The notes: a model not told the origin generated them from the letters alone. A stretch of DNA of 64,000 nt from Streptomyces sp. GS7 (GCF_009834125.1 NZ_CP047146.1:8393501-8457500); one strand, 5' to 3'. Shown: positions 8,065 to 16,975, counted from the first letter of the stretch. Translations and numbers: made by a program.

Positions 8065-8364
8065 TCACAGGCCGCCGACGCCGACACCTTCGTTGCCGTT
8101 GCGGCCGAGGCCGCCGACACCGACGGTGGCGCAGGCGTCGACGCCGCCGACACCGACACCGACGTCACGGGCGCCGTCGCCGACACCGCCTACACCGACG
8201 CCGCCGCCGTGGCCGTGGCCGCAGCCGTGGCCACCGTGGCCGCCTTGCACTTGCTGGGTGACCGCAGGGGCCTGGGGCTGGTCGGGCGCGGCGTTGGCTA
8301 TACCGGCGCCCAGGAGGCCGGTGAGGGCGGTAGCGGCCAGTACCGTGGCAGTCGAGCGGAACAT
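8065..8364 (-). CDS. Small secreted glycine-rich protein
   Basis: 99 residues. A clear signal peptide (MFRSTATVLAATALTGLLGAG, cleavage after IANA) is followed by QQVQGGHGGHGCGHGHGGG and then by GVGVGG-type repeats to the end. The His/Gly/Cys stretch could bind metal, but this is a guess. AAAGGA lies eight bases before the ATG at 8364. No known chaplin or rodlin domain is visible. Codon position 3 stays GC-rich and signal peptide and ribosome site agree, so the gene is probably real although low in complexity. Confidence 0.7.
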   Translation of the reverse strand: MFRSTATVLAATALTGLLGAGIANAAPDQPQAPAVTQQVQGGHGGHGCGHGHGGGVGVGGVGDGARDVGVGVGGVDACATVGVGGLGRNGNEGVGVGGL

Positions 8365-8801
8365 GATCAGATCCTTTCGCTTCCCCCCTTGTGTCCCGCC
8401 CATCCTCACCGCGGTCGGACGGTTCTGCCGGTCGGCGCGGGCCATCGCGGTGACGTCGCCCGGTGCCGGTTCCGACCCAGACTCTCTCTGCACCGCCCGG
8501 CGCGGGGCATGCTCAGCCGACGCTCCCGGCCGCATGCCGCGGTGCGAAACCCTCACGGAGCCGCGACGGCGACCGCACGTGGACTGGACCACCGCGATCC
8601 CCGGCCGCGGGTGCGACTCGTCCGCGGCGGTGCGCGCGGGCCCTGCGGTCACGCGCGAGAGACGCACGAGGCGTCTGACGCGCAACAGCTACAGCGCCGG
8701 CAGCCTCGGCTGCGCGCGCTCTGCCGGCGTCGATCACACATCAACCTGTCGATCGACGTGGCACTTGGAGCCCAAGGAGGCGAACGTCGCCCGACGGGGC
8801 C
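8365..8801. other. Intergenic region, no gene seen
   Basis: Separates two minus-strand genes. Frames open across it lack a ribosome site and family similarity. It presumably holds the promoter of the glycine-rich secreted protein and the end of the TetR gene transcript. Confidence 0.5.
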
Positions 8802-9377
8802 CTAGTCGGGCCCGACAGTGCGGTCGACCAGCGCCGCGATCAGCCCGTCGGTCTCCCCTTCCGGCACCACCCCGGGCAGCGTGAGCTGCTCCAGCATCAG
8901 TCCGGTCATCGCGAGATAGATCAGGACCACGGCCGTACGGTCGCCCGGCAGTCCGCCCTCCAGGTGGAAGCGGATGTCGTCGTCCAGCGTCTCGCGGATG
9001 ACCTGGGTCAGCGCCGTCCGCAGTTCCGGCCGCCGCGTCGCCTCCAGCCGCAGTTCCAGCATCGCCAGGTATCCGGTGCGGTTCTCGGCGACCCGGCGGT
9101 TGATCCAGCGCATCAGCTCGGCGACCAGCGCCCGGGTCGGCGGCGCCTGCATCACCGCGGTCACCTCGGCCGGATCGGGCGCGATGCGCTGGTGGATCTG
9201 CCCGGTGACCTGGGCCAGCAGATCGTCCCTGCTGGCGAAGTAGTTGGAGGCGGTGCCCACCGGCACCGCCGCTTCCGCGTCGACGGCACGGAAGGTCAGC
9301 CCCCGCGCCCCGTCCCGTGCCAGCACCTCGATCGCGGCGTCCAGCAGCGCCGTACGCCGCTGCGGGTTTCGCACCAT
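8802..9377 (-). CDS. TetR-family transcriptional regulator
   Basis: 191 residues with an N-terminal helix-turn-helix (RRTALLDAAIEVLARDGARGLTFRAVDAEA..VGTASNYFASRDDLL) and a helical ligand-binding domain. The start at 9377 is chosen because GAGGAGGT lies just upstream; the longer form has no ribosome site. It is divergent from a VOC-family gene at 9500, and the 122-base gap holds an inverted repeat, so it probably represses that gene and itself. The ligand is unknown. Confidence 0.9.
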   Translation of the reverse strand: MVRNPQRRTALLDAAIEVLARDGARGLTFRAVDAEAAVPVGTASNYFASRDDLLAQVTGQIHQRIAPDPAEVTAVMQAPPTRALVAELMRWINRRVAENRTGYLAMLELRLEATRRPELRTALTQVIRETLDDDIRFHLEGGLPGDRTAVVLIYLAMTGLMLEQLTLPGVVPEGETDGLIAALVDRTVGPD

Positions 9378-9429
9378 GCGGACCTCCTCTTTCCCCTTCC
9401 GGGAACTTTGCCACGCCAAAGGACTTGCA

Positions 9430-9463
9430 ACCACTACAGTCAGAGTACTACAACTGGAGTGGT
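9430..9463. promoter_or_regulatory. Candidate TetR operator between divergent genes
   Basis: ACCACTACAGT (9430-9440) and ACTGGAGTGGT (9453-9463) are inverted repeats matching at 10 of 11 positions with a 12-base spacer. The site lies midway between the TetR gene and the divergent VOC gene, the expected place for a shared operator. Confidence 0.6.
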
Positions 9464-9499
9464 CGCAATCGTGCGGCTTCCATTTCGGAGGGGACCCCC

Positions 9500-9913
9500 A
9501 TGCGTTTCACCAAACTCGGCACCGCCCTGCTCACCGACGACCTCGCCGCCAGCGTCCGCTTCTACGTCGACCACTTCGGCTTCGAGCCGCTGGTCGACCT
9601 CGGCTGGTACGCCAGCCTTCAGCACCCCCAACACCCCGACTTCGCACTGGACTTCATGGTGCGCGGCCACGAGTCCATGCCCGAGCGGTTCCGCGCGCAG
9701 GAGACCGGCGGCGTACTGCTGGGGTTCCTGGTGGCGGATGCCGCCGCCGAGGAGGCCGCACTGCGCGCCAAGGACGTCCCCATCGCCGAACCCCTGCGGG
9801 ACGAACCCTGGGGTCAGCGCCGCTTCAACGTGTGGGCCCCGGAAGGAACCCTGATCGAGGTACTCCAGACCATCGACGCCGACCCGGACTGGATGGCCGC
9901 GCAGGGACTGTAG
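9500..9913 (+). CDS. VOC-superfamily protein (glyoxalase/bleomycin-resistance fold)
   Basis: 137 residues with the paired beta-alpha-beta-beta-beta modules of the vicinal-oxygen-chelate fold: DDLAASVRFYVDHFGFEPLVDL at the N-terminus and FNVWAPEGTLIEVLQ at the C-terminus, the latter with the usual acidic metal ligand. Members are metal-dependent lyases, dioxygenases or drug-binding proteins, so the exact activity is open. GGAGGGG precedes ATG 9500. It is divergent from the TetR gene and is likely its target. Confidence 0.82.
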   Translation: MRFTKLGTALLTDDLAASVRFYVDHFGFEPLVDLGWYASLQHPQHPDFALDFMVRGHESMPERFRAQETGGVLLGFLVADAAAEEAALRAKDVPIAEPLRDEPWGQRRFNVWAPEGTLIEVLQTIDADPDWMAAQGL

Positions 9914-9963
9914 GGGCGCGCAGGGGCCGTAGGGAAGCGCAGGGGCCGTAGGCGAGCGGCCCC

Positions 9964-10380
9964 TCACGCGCCCCCTTCGGCGGGCCGCTGCTGTACCGCC
10001 CAACCGTTCCCGTCGGGGTCGCGGAAGTAGACGAACGAATTCCACGCCCCGCCGGGCCCGTCGGCCATCTCCCCGTTCTCCACGTGCTGCACGGGCCCGA
10101 CCGCCACCCCGCGCGCGATCAACTCACCCCGGGCCGCGGCCACATCGGACACCACCAGCTGCACGCCCTGCACCGACCCGGGGCTCGCCCCGGCCACACC
10201 GCTGCCGGCACCGAGGACGATCGAGCACCCGGAACCCGGCGGGGTCAGCTGCACGATGCGTACGCCGTCGCCGAGCGAGATGTCGTGGTCGACGACGAAC
10301 CCCACCTGCTCGCTGTAGAAGCGCTTCGCCCGTTCCACATCGCTCACCGGAATCGGTACCAGCTCCAGCTTCCAGTCCAT
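9964..10380 (-). CDS. VOC-superfamily protein
   Basis: 138-residue VOC-fold protein. The opening VPIPVSDVERAKRFYSEQVGFVVDHD and closing FRDPDGNGWAVQQR are the classical first and last motifs of this superfamily. ATG 10380 gives the typical start, 14 residues before the first conserved helix. It is convergent with the preceding VOC gene and, with a third at 11340, makes a group of three non-identical VOC genes in 2.2 kb. Confidence 0.85.
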   Translation of the reverse strand: MDWKLELVPIPVSDVERAKRFYSEQVGFVVDHDISLGDGVRIVQLTPPGSGCSIVLGAGSGVAGASPGSVQGVQLVVSDVAAARGELIARGVAVGPVQHVENGEMADGPGGAWNSFVYFRDPDGNGWAVQQRPAEGGA

Positions 10381-10460
10381 GGTGTGCCGTCCTCCCGTTC
10401 GGTCGGGGGCTCGCAGGGGGTTGGGGTGGGACCGGCGGCCGGGGTGAGCGGCCAGGGGGT

Positions 10461-10488
10461 GGTGGGTCGCGGATGGTGGGTCGCGGAT
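10461..10488 (+). repeat. 14-base tandem duplication
   Basis: GGTGGGTCGCGGAT occurs twice in direct succession (10461-10474 and 10475-10488), upstream of the 13-base repeat array in the same intergenic region. Confidence 0.8.
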
Positions 10489-10532
10489 GGCGGCCGGCGG
10501 TCTTTCCGCACTGCGGGGGAGCCCGCTGCAAA

Positions 10533-10606
10533 GAGTTGCCACAAGGAGTCGCTGCGGAGAGTCGCTGCCAGGAGTCGCCGCAGAGAGCTGTTGCAAAGAG
10601 TTTAGG
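10533..10606 (+). repeat. Degenerate 13-base tandem repeat array
   Basis: Five consecutive 13-base units, each beginning GAG: GAGTTGCCACAAG, GAGTCGCTGCGGA, GAGTCGCTGCCAG, GAGTCGCCGCAGA and GAGCTGTTGCAAA (10533-10597), then a partial sixth starting GAGTTT. The 13-base period is not a multiple of three, so this is not coding repetition. It ends about 35 bases before the promoter of the downstream TetR gene. Confidence 0.75.
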
Positions 10607-10640
10607 GATGCCTGCGGGCGTACGCCTGTTGCGCGAACCC

Positions 10641-10670
10641 TTGACGGAGTGAGCACTCACTCCGTACCGT
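10641..10670 (+). promoter_or_regulatory. Promoter with TetR-type palindrome
   Basis: TTGACG (-35, 10641-10646) overlaps a perfect dyad whose 10-base arms ACGGAGTGAG and CTCACTCCGT flank a CA centre (10644-10665). TACCGT (10665-10670) is the likely -10, seven bases before ATG 10678, so the transcript is probably leaderless. The dyad covers the core promoter of the TetR gene and is most likely its own operator. Confidence 0.8.
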
Positions 10671-10677
10671 GGGGCGC

Positions 10678-11340
10678 ATGACACCACCCACAGCTCCCCA
10701 GGAGTCCCCTGCGCCCCGACGCCGTGCCCCGGGCATGAACGTCGAGCAGCGCCGGGCCATGATCGTCGCGGCGACGCTGCCCCTCGTCGCGGAGTTCGGT
10801 GCGGCGGTCACCACCAGCCAGATCGCCCGCGCCGCCGGTATCGGCGAGGCGACCATCTTCCGCGCGTTCAAGGACAAGGACGAAGTGTTGGACGCCTGCG
10901 TGGCAGAGGCCGTCGGCACGGAACACGTGCTGCGCGAGCTGGCCTCCATCCCCCTCGACGAACCGCTGGACGCACGGCTCACCGAAGCCGCCGAGGCGCT
11001 CTGCGCCCACACGGAGCGGATGGGCGCCGTCGTCGGCAGTCTCTACGCCTCCGGACACCGCCGCGGCCGCGACCGTACGCCCGACGCCGGGCCCGGTGAA
11101 CGCCCCCCGCAGGACAGCCGGGCACAGTCCCTCGCCGCGCTGCGCGAGGCCGTGGCCGAGCTGATCGAACCCGACCGGGACGCGCTGCGCCTCAGCCCCG
11201 AGCGCGTCGCCTCCGCGTTTCTGGGCCTGCTCTTCACCCGCATGACCACGCCGGTGAACGAGGGCGACGCTCCGCTCGCCCCCCAGGAACTCCTCTCCGT
11301 ACTCCTCCACGGCACCCTGAAGACCCCCGGGGGCAACTGA
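10678..11340 (+). CDS. TetR-family transcriptional regulator
   Basis: 220 residues. The N-terminal helix-turn-helix reads VEQRRAMIVAATLPLVAEFG..VTTSQIARAAGIGEATIFRAFKDKDEVL. The rest is the variable ligand domain, with a charged loop GHRRGRDRTPDAGPGERPPQD. Start ATG 10678 fits a leaderless transcript; a GTG at 10669 overlaps the -10 and is unlikely. The stop codon overlaps the ATG of a VOC gene (TGATG), so regulator and VOC protein are translated together and both should be repressed through the upstream palindrome. Confidence 0.9.
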   Translation: MTPPTAPQESPAPRRRAPGMNVEQRRAMIVAATLPLVAEFGAAVTTSQIARAAGIGEATIFRAFKDKDEVLDACVAEAVGTEHVLRELASIPLDEPLDARLTEAAEALCAHTERMGAVVGSLYASGHRRGRDRTPDAGPGERPPQDSRAQSLAALREAVAELIEPDRDALRLSPERVASAFLGLLFTRMTTPVNEGDAPLAPQELLSVLLHGTLKTPGGN

Positions 11341-11714
11341 TGGCCGTCACCCTGAACCACACCATCGTCCCGGCCACCGACCACCGCGCGGCGGCCCGCT
11401 TCTTCGCCTCGGTCATGGGCCTCCCGGAACTCCCGCCGGCCGGCCGCAACGGCCACTTCGCCCCGGTGCGGGTGAACGAGACGCTCACCCTCGACTTCAT
11501 GACCGTCCCGGACCCCGAAGGGCACCACCTGGCCTTCGACGTCGACCCGGAAACCTTCGACGCGGTCCTGGCCCGCCTCCGGTCCGCGGGCGTCCCCTAC
11601 GGCAACGACCCCGCCCACCCGGACAACCACCGCATCGACCACCCCCTGTGCCCCCGCGGCCTGTTCTTCGTCGACGCCGACCGCAATCTCTATGAAGTGA
11701 TGTCCCCGGCCTGA
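11340..11714 (+). CDS. VOC-superfamily protein coupled to a TetR gene
   Basis: 124-residue VOC-fold protein (HTIVPATDHRAAARFFASVMGL at the start; RGLFFVDADRNLYEVMSP at the end). Its ATG shares a base with the stop codon of the TetR gene, implying translational coupling and an autoregulated two-gene operon. Likely a glyoxalase, dioxygenase or small-molecule-binding protein; substrate unknown. Confidence 0.85.
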   Translation: MAVTLNHTIVPATDHRAAARFFASVMGLPELPPAGRNGHFAPVRVNETLTLDFMTVPDPEGHHLAFDVDPETFDAVLARLRSAGVPYGNDPAHPDNHRIDHPLCPRGLFFVDADRNLYEVMSPA

Positions 11715-11872
11715 CGGTAGAAGGGGCTGGTGGCGCCTGTCAGAGGGGCGAATGCAGGGGCCACCGGCCTCGGGAAGTGGGCCTGCGGGGCGAGAGACGA
11801 CGCCCGGCGGTCCGGGGGCGAGGGACACCGCCTCCCGGGCCGCCGCCCGCGCGGCTCACGCCTCGCGACGCG

Positions 11873-12859
<987 letters not shown>

Positions 12860-13026
12860 GCTGCTTCCTCCTGGCACGTGCTGCGCCTGCGGTGGCGAGG
12901 GCCACGGCGACTGCGGCGGTGATGTTGCTGCGGGTGTTCCGCATTCCGTTGTAGACGGTATGAGTTGGAGAGCGCTCGAAGTCAACCGCGGCCCGGAACC
13001 GCCGACTCGGCCGCCGTCAGCCGCCG

Positions 13027-13413
13027 TCAGCCGCCACCGCCGGCTATCGCCCGCAGCGCCTGGCAGTGTGCCGCGAACACGGTCCGGCCGTCCCCCGTGA
13101 GGGAGAGCCAGGTGCGCGGGCGCTTGCCCACATATCCCTTGGTGACCGCCACATAGCCGGCCTTCTCCAGAACGGCCACCTGCCGCGACAGGACCGAATC
13201 ACTCACCTCGACCGTGTCGCGGACGAAGGCGAACTCGGCTTTGTCGGCGGCCGCCAGGGTCGCCACGATGGAGAAGCGCACCGGGGCGTGGATGACCTCG
13301 TCGAGCCCATGGCGCGGATGGCTGCCCGCACCTCCCGCACCTCCCGCACTTCCCGCGCGCGGGGCCGCCGCGGCCTGAGGCGGCGGGGTGGTCGCACTGT
13401 GCGGATCCGTCAC
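13027..13413 (-). CDS. Winged-helix transcriptional regulator
   Basis: 128 residues with a MarR/ArsR-like winged helix: [47 protein letters not shown], then [22 protein letters not shown] as the wing. The N-terminal 35 residues are Pro/Ala-rich. Its GTG start overlaps the stop codon of the upstream membrane-protein gene (GTGA), so the two form an operon. Two AAGTACTT-containing direct repeats upstream of that operon are its probable binding sites. Confidence 0.85.
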   Translation of the reverse strand: MTDPHSATTPPPQAAAAPRAGSAGGAGGAGSHPRHGLDEVIHAPVRFSIVATLAAADKAEFAFVRDTVEVSDSVLSRQVAVLEKAGYVAVTKGYVGKRPRTWLSLTGDGRTVFAAHCQALRAIAGGGG

Positions 13414-13829
13414 CGCCGGGCCTCCAGATATCCGCCTATCAGGCCGGGGAGGGCAACCACCGCCGCTCCCACCATCCACCAGGCCGCGACTCCCCGGAAC
13501 CAGATCATGCCGGGCGTCAGCACCGCGTTGTGGAGCAGCCCCCATAGGACGATCATCACCGTTTGCCGCCGCCCGAGCCCCAGCCGGGCGACGGGTTGCC
13601 GCACCGCGTAGACCGAAAGCCCGGCGATGGCGGCGCACCAGATCCCGCCGCCGACTGCGACACCGTATGGATGCTTCAACAGACCGATGGACAGCACCAT
13701 CAGACCGGCGGCGAGACCGTAGATCACCTGGTAGCGCACATACCACTTGCCGCCCTCGCGGACCGTTGAACCCAGCGCCTGTGCGCGGGCCAGCGCGGCT
13801 GCCGCGTCGCTTGAGGCGTACTCCCCCAT
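13410..13829 (-). CDS. Small integral membrane protein paired with the regulator
   Basis: 139 residues. After a soluble N-terminus (GEYASSDAAAALARAQALG) come about four hydrophobic helices: YGLAAGLMVLSIGLL, GIWCAAIAGLSVYAV, VMIVLWGLLHNAVLTPGM and WWMVGAAVVALPGLIGGYL. No enzymatic motif is seen. AGGGGGAAG lies upstream of the ATG at 13829. Overlap with the regulator gene downstream suggests the protein is controlled by, or signals to, that regulator. Confidence 0.8.
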   Translation of the reverse strand: MGEYASSDAAAALARAQALGSTVREGGKWYVRYQVIYGLAAGLMVLSIGLLKHPYGVAVGGGIWCAAIAGLSVYAVRQPVARLGLGRRQTVMIVLWGLLHNAVLTPGMIWFRGVAAWWMVGAAVVALPGLIGGYLEARR

Positions 13830-14445
13830 GCCACTTCCCCCTGACTGCTTCGTCCGACCGTTTCGTCGACGTCGTTGCTTTCCTCGACGTCGTCGTCTTC
13901 CTCGTCGTCATGTTCATCCGCTGCGCCTCGCGGATGCCATCTCGCCTACGCCGTCGTCACGTTCCCCCGCCTGCTGCGTCGCGGTCTCCCGCCTCCGGCA
14001 CTCATCATGCTGACAAGTACTTTCCAATATCACAAGTACTTTCCAGCCATCCGCTCGTGGAGGTGGAGAGTGGGGGAAGACCGGCGCGCCGGAAGGACGG
14101 TGGCATGGCAGGCCCGCCCCGATGGACACGGGCGACAACAAGGCGGGAGTGGCTGAACTGCAGCCACGCCGGAAACCGCGGACCACGGCGCCGGCGACCG
14201 TTTCGCGGCGGCAGGGAAGGGAGTTCACGGGGACACGGCCCAGGTCAGGTACTGTTGCCCCGGCCACCGGCGCATCCACGCACCGGTGTGCGCAGGTCGT
14301 CAGCGCACTAACCGAGGAGGTGAGACCGATTCCCCGCCAGACCAGGCAGGTGCTCCCGTCTCATGTCCGTGCGTCCACCCGATTCAGGTGACCGACCGAC
14401 AGACATGACCCGGGAAGCGCCCATCGGCGTCCCGAAAGGTTCCCC
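13830..14445. other. Divergent intergenic region
   Basis: About 600 bases between the membrane-protein gene (-) and the methyltransferase gene (+). It holds the two AAGTACTT repeats and a long leader for the minus-strand operon. Towards the right there is a small dyad, GTGGCTG and CAGCCAC, at about 14147-14165. No convincing gene. Confidence 0.5.
14013..14045 (-). promoter_or_regulatory. Tandem operator repeats
   Basis: ACAAGTACTTTCCA occurs twice in direct orientation (14013-14026 and 14032-14045), spaced 19 bases start to start, close to two helical turns. Each copy contains the palindrome AAGTACTT. The pair lies upstream of the membrane-protein/winged-helix operon on the minus strand. Confidence 0.65.
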
Positions 14446-15384
14446 ATGTCGTCACTCTCGTCATCACACCCTGTTTCTCCGTCGCCCCTCTCGGCCGGGC
14501 TCTCCCGCTCCGCCGTCGTCACCGCGCTCCGCAGCGCCGGCTGTGTCTTCGCCGAGGACGAGGCCGAACTGCTGATCTCCGCCGCGGCCACGCCGGCCGA
14601 CCTCGCCGCCATGGTGGTGCGGCGGACGGCCGGGCGCCCCCTGGAACACGTCCTCGGCTGGGCCGAGTTCGCGGGGCTGCGGATCTCCGTGGACCCCGGG
14701 GTCTTCGTACCGCGGCGGCGCACCGAGTTCCTTCTCGGCCAGGCCGTGGACCTGGGCCGCCGGGCCGCCGGGCGGACCGGGCGGACCGGGCGCGGCACGG
14801 TGGCCGTCGACCTGTGCTGCGGCTCCGGCGCGGTGGGTACCGCGCTGGCCGCGGCCGTGGACGGGGTCGAGCTGTACGCCGCCGACATCGAGCCGGCGGC
14901 GGTACGCTGCGCCCGCCGCAACGTAGCCGCGGCCGGCGGCCAGGTCTACGAGGGCGATCTCTTCGCTCCGCTCCCCGCCCGCCTCCGGGGCCGTATCGAC
15001 GTCCTGGTGGCCAATGTGCCGTACGTCCCCACCGAAGAGGTCGGGCTGCTGCCCCCGGAGGCGCGCGAGTACGAACCTCTGGTGGCGCTCGACGGCGGCG
15101 CGGACGGGCTCGATGTGCTGCGGCGGGTGACCGCCGAGGCGCCGCGGTGGCTGGCGCCCGGCGGCCATCTGCTGGTCGAGACGAGCGAACTCCAGGCGCC
15201 GCGGGCCGTGGAGACCTTCGCCCGCAACGGTCTGGCCCCTCGGGTGGCCACCTGCGACGAGCTCTACGCCACGGTCGTCATCGGCACCCGGCCGGACGGC
15301 AGAGGGGCGGACAACAGAGGGGCGGATGGCAGAGGGGCGGATGGCAGAGGGGCGGACGGCCGGGAGGCGGCGACAGGAGGCTGA
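14446..15384 (+). CDS. Putative protein N5-glutamine methyltransferase (PrmC paralogue)
   Basis: 312-residue SAM-dependent methyltransferase of the HemK/PrmC type. The N-terminal helical domain is followed by motif I, VAVDLCCGSGAVGTALA, motif II ELYAADIEP, and a variant active-site motif NVPYVP in place of canonical NPPY. It belongs to the PrmC-related group that accompanies but does not replace true PrmC, so the substrate may not be a release factor. GAAAGG precedes ATG 14446. The last 25 residues consist of a five-residue repeat, RGADG. Confidence 0.85.
   Translation: MSSLSSSHPVSPSPLSAGLSRSAVVTALRSAGCVFAEDEAELLISAAATPADLAAMVVRRTAGRPLEHVLGWAEFAGLRISVDPGVFVPRRRTEFLLGQAVDLGRRAAGRTGRTGRGTVAVDLCCGSGAVGTALAAAVDGVELYAADIEPAAVRCARRNVAAAGGQVYEGDLFAPLPARLRGRIDVLVANVPYVPTEEVGLLPPEAREYEPLVALDGGADGLDVLRRVTAEAPRWLAPGGHLLVETSELQAPRAVETFARNGLAPRVATCDELYATVVIGTRPDGRGADNRGADGRGADGRGADGREAATGG
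15301..15360 (+). repeat. 15-base tandem repeat inside the methyltransferase gene
   Basis: Four 15-base units starting AGAGGGGCGGA at 15301, 15316, 15331 and 15346. They encode the RGADG/RGADN repeats at the C-terminus of the PrmC paralogue. In-frame, so copy number can change without breaking the gene. Confidence 0.85.
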
Positions 15385-15416
15385 GCGCTGTCAGTGGCGC
15401 GATTTACGGTGGGGGC

Positions 15417-15614
15417 ATGGGTTCGCTGAGCTTTGACCGCCACTGGGTCGAAACCACCGCACAGACCGCGCTGTTGACGTCCCATGCCGACGGCGCGGAC
15501 TTCGCGGCGCCCGTCCCCGGCTGCCCTGGCCGGACACTCCGCGAGCTGATACGGCACATCGGCGGCGCCCACCGCCGGGCGGACCGGATCGTACGGACCA
15601 GGGCGACGTCCGGC
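15417..15614 (+). pseudogene. Truncated maleylpyruvate-isomerase-family (MDMPI) gene
   Basis: The first 60 or so residues match the N-terminus of mycothiol-dependent maleylpyruvate isomerases: LSFDRHWVETTAQTALL, then VPGCPGRTLRELIRHIGGA and HRRADRIVRTRAT. Intact members are about 200-270 residues with a DinB-like four-helix domain. Here similarity stops near 15614 and the next stretch is the antisense of another gene. A leaderless promoter (TACGGT at 15405, ATG 15417) survives. Best read as a deletion remnant. Confidence 0.65.
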
Positions 15615-15659
15615 AGTGAGGGGCGGCGGCCGGCTCGTGCAACCCCCTTCGCCCACCGG

Positions 15660-16025
15660 TCAGTTGCTGCTGTCCCCGGCGATCGCGTCGAACAGCGGCC
15701 AGCCGTCGAGTTCCGTCACGCCGGGGGCCGACGGCAGCCGGCCGCGCGATCGCGCCTCGTCGAGGAAACGGCGTACGACGCCCGGCTCGTGCAGGTTGAG
15801 CACCCGGCGCCGATCGTCCATCACCGCTCCGGAGTGCAGCAGCCCGTCGGGCACCCGGCGCCCCGGGCCGGCCCGGAAGACGATGCGGAGCACCGCCCGG
15901 GTGCCGTCGCGGCGCAGCGAGAGGACCTCGCGGCAGGGCGTCTGCCCGTCGTGCCGGTGGCGCACCGACCACAGCCAGCACTCCTCGCCGACGGTCAGCC
16001 GCCGGAGCTGGTGGTCCTTTCTCAC
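15660..16025 (-). CDS. Conserved hypothetical protein
   Basis: About 121 residues beginning RKDHQLRRLTVGEECWLWSVRHRH, with a repeated pattern of short strands, then LNLHEPGVVRRFLDEARSRG and LDGWPLFDAI at the end. I recognise this as a family common in Streptomyces but know no function. The GTG at 16025 with GGGGCGG upstream is preferred; a GTG at 16058 adds eleven non-conserved residues. No signal peptide or membrane segment. Confidence 0.7.
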   Translation of the reverse strand: MRKDHQLRRLTVGEECWLWSVRHRHDGQTPCREVLSLRRDGTRAVLRIVFRAGPGRRVPDGLLHSGAVMDDRRRVLNLHEPGVVRRFLDEARSRGRLPSAPGVTELDGWPLFDAIAGDSSN

Positions 16026-16222
16026 CCGCCCCACGGTAGGCCGGGGGCGGTGGCGCACGCGCGGCGGTGTCAGGACACCGGTGGGCGCGGGTGTGCCAAC
16101 ACTGTCGGGCGCGGGTGTGCCACATCACGCCCGTGGGTTTCCGTGGGCGCGATGATTTCGGCGCGACACGGCAGTCTCCCTGCCGTCACCCTTGAAGAAC
16201 GAAGACCCCAGGAGCGAGTCCC

Positions 16223-16819
16223 ATGCGCATCGTGATCAGCGAGTTCATCAGCCTGGACGGCGTCGTACAGGCGCCGGGCGGCCCCGAGGAGGACACCGAC
16301 GGCGACTTCGCCCACGGCGGCTGGTCGCACCCGTTCTTCGACCCGGAGGTCGTGGGCGGCGCCTTCGCCGACGCGCTGACCAAGGCCGAGGCGCTGCTGT
16401 TCGGGCGCCGTACGTGGCAGACGATGGCTGCGGCGTGGCCCGAGCGGGCCGGCGACCCGTTCGCCGACCGGATGAACGCCATCCCGAAGTACGTGGTGTC
16501 CCACACGCTCGGCGACAACGAGTTGACGTGGGATCACACCACCCGCATCCCCGGTGACGAGGCCGTCGCCCGTATCCGGGAGCTGCGCGGCACCGAGGGC
16601 GGCGACCTGCTGGTCATGGGGAGCCCCACCCTCGTCCGCACCCTGCTGCGCGAGGGCCTGGTCGACGAACTCCGGCTCGTGATCATGCCGGTGCTGCTGG
16701 GCGGCGGAAAGACGATCTTCCCCGACGACGGTGTGCAGCGCCCGCTGGAGCTGGTCTCCACGGTCACCAGCGGCACCGGCGTCCACGTGTGCACATACCG
16801 GCCGACCGCGAAGGGTTAG
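16223..16819 (+). CDS. Dihydrofolate-reductase-like protein (RibD C-terminal fold)
   Basis: 198 residues of the RibD C-terminal/DHFR-like fold: ISEFISLDGVVQAPGGPEED at the start, ALLFGRRTWQTMAAAWP in the middle and DLLVMGSPTLVRTLLREGLVDEL near the end. Such stand-alone proteins bind NADPH and probably reduce a small molecule; they are not the housekeeping DHFR. AGGAG lies ten bases before ATG 16223. Monocistronic by context. Confidence 0.87.
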   Translation: MRIVISEFISLDGVVQAPGGPEEDTDGDFAHGGWSHPFFDPEVVGGAFADALTKAEALLFGRRTWQTMAAAWPERAGDPFADRMNAIPKYVVSHTLGDNELTWDHTTRIPGDEAVARIRELRGTEGGDLLVMGSPTLVRTLLREGLVDELRLVIMPVLLGGGKTIFPDDGVQRPLELVSTVTSGTGVHVCTYRPTAKG

Positions 16820-16937
16820 GGCAGGCGCGGCGGGCCCTACGGGCCCGCCCCCGGCGGCGAAACGGCTCGGCGTCCGCGTACGTCGCGGCGGCTGCGGGCG
16901 CGTACCGCGCACGTTTCGGGTGCGGCGGCGGAAGGGG

Positions 16938-16970
16938 TTGACCCTGCCCCTGCGTCAGGGTTGGAGCCTG
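16938..16970 (+). promoter_or_regulatory. MerR-type promoter of the hydrolase gene
   Basis: TTGACC (-35, 16938-16943) overlaps a dyad ACCCTG (16941-16946) and CAGGGT (16956-16961). The -10 is probably GAGCCT or a near variant, giving the long spacing of MerR-activated promoters and a leaderless ATG at 16976. A MerR regulator is encoded just downstream. Confidence 0.6.
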
Positions 16971-16975
16971 GTCGC

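Noticed and set aside
13414..13917. N-terminal extension of the winged-helix regulator reaching 13917
   Set aside because: It would run out of frame through the whole membrane-protein gene; the GTGA overlap at 13413 explains the start better.
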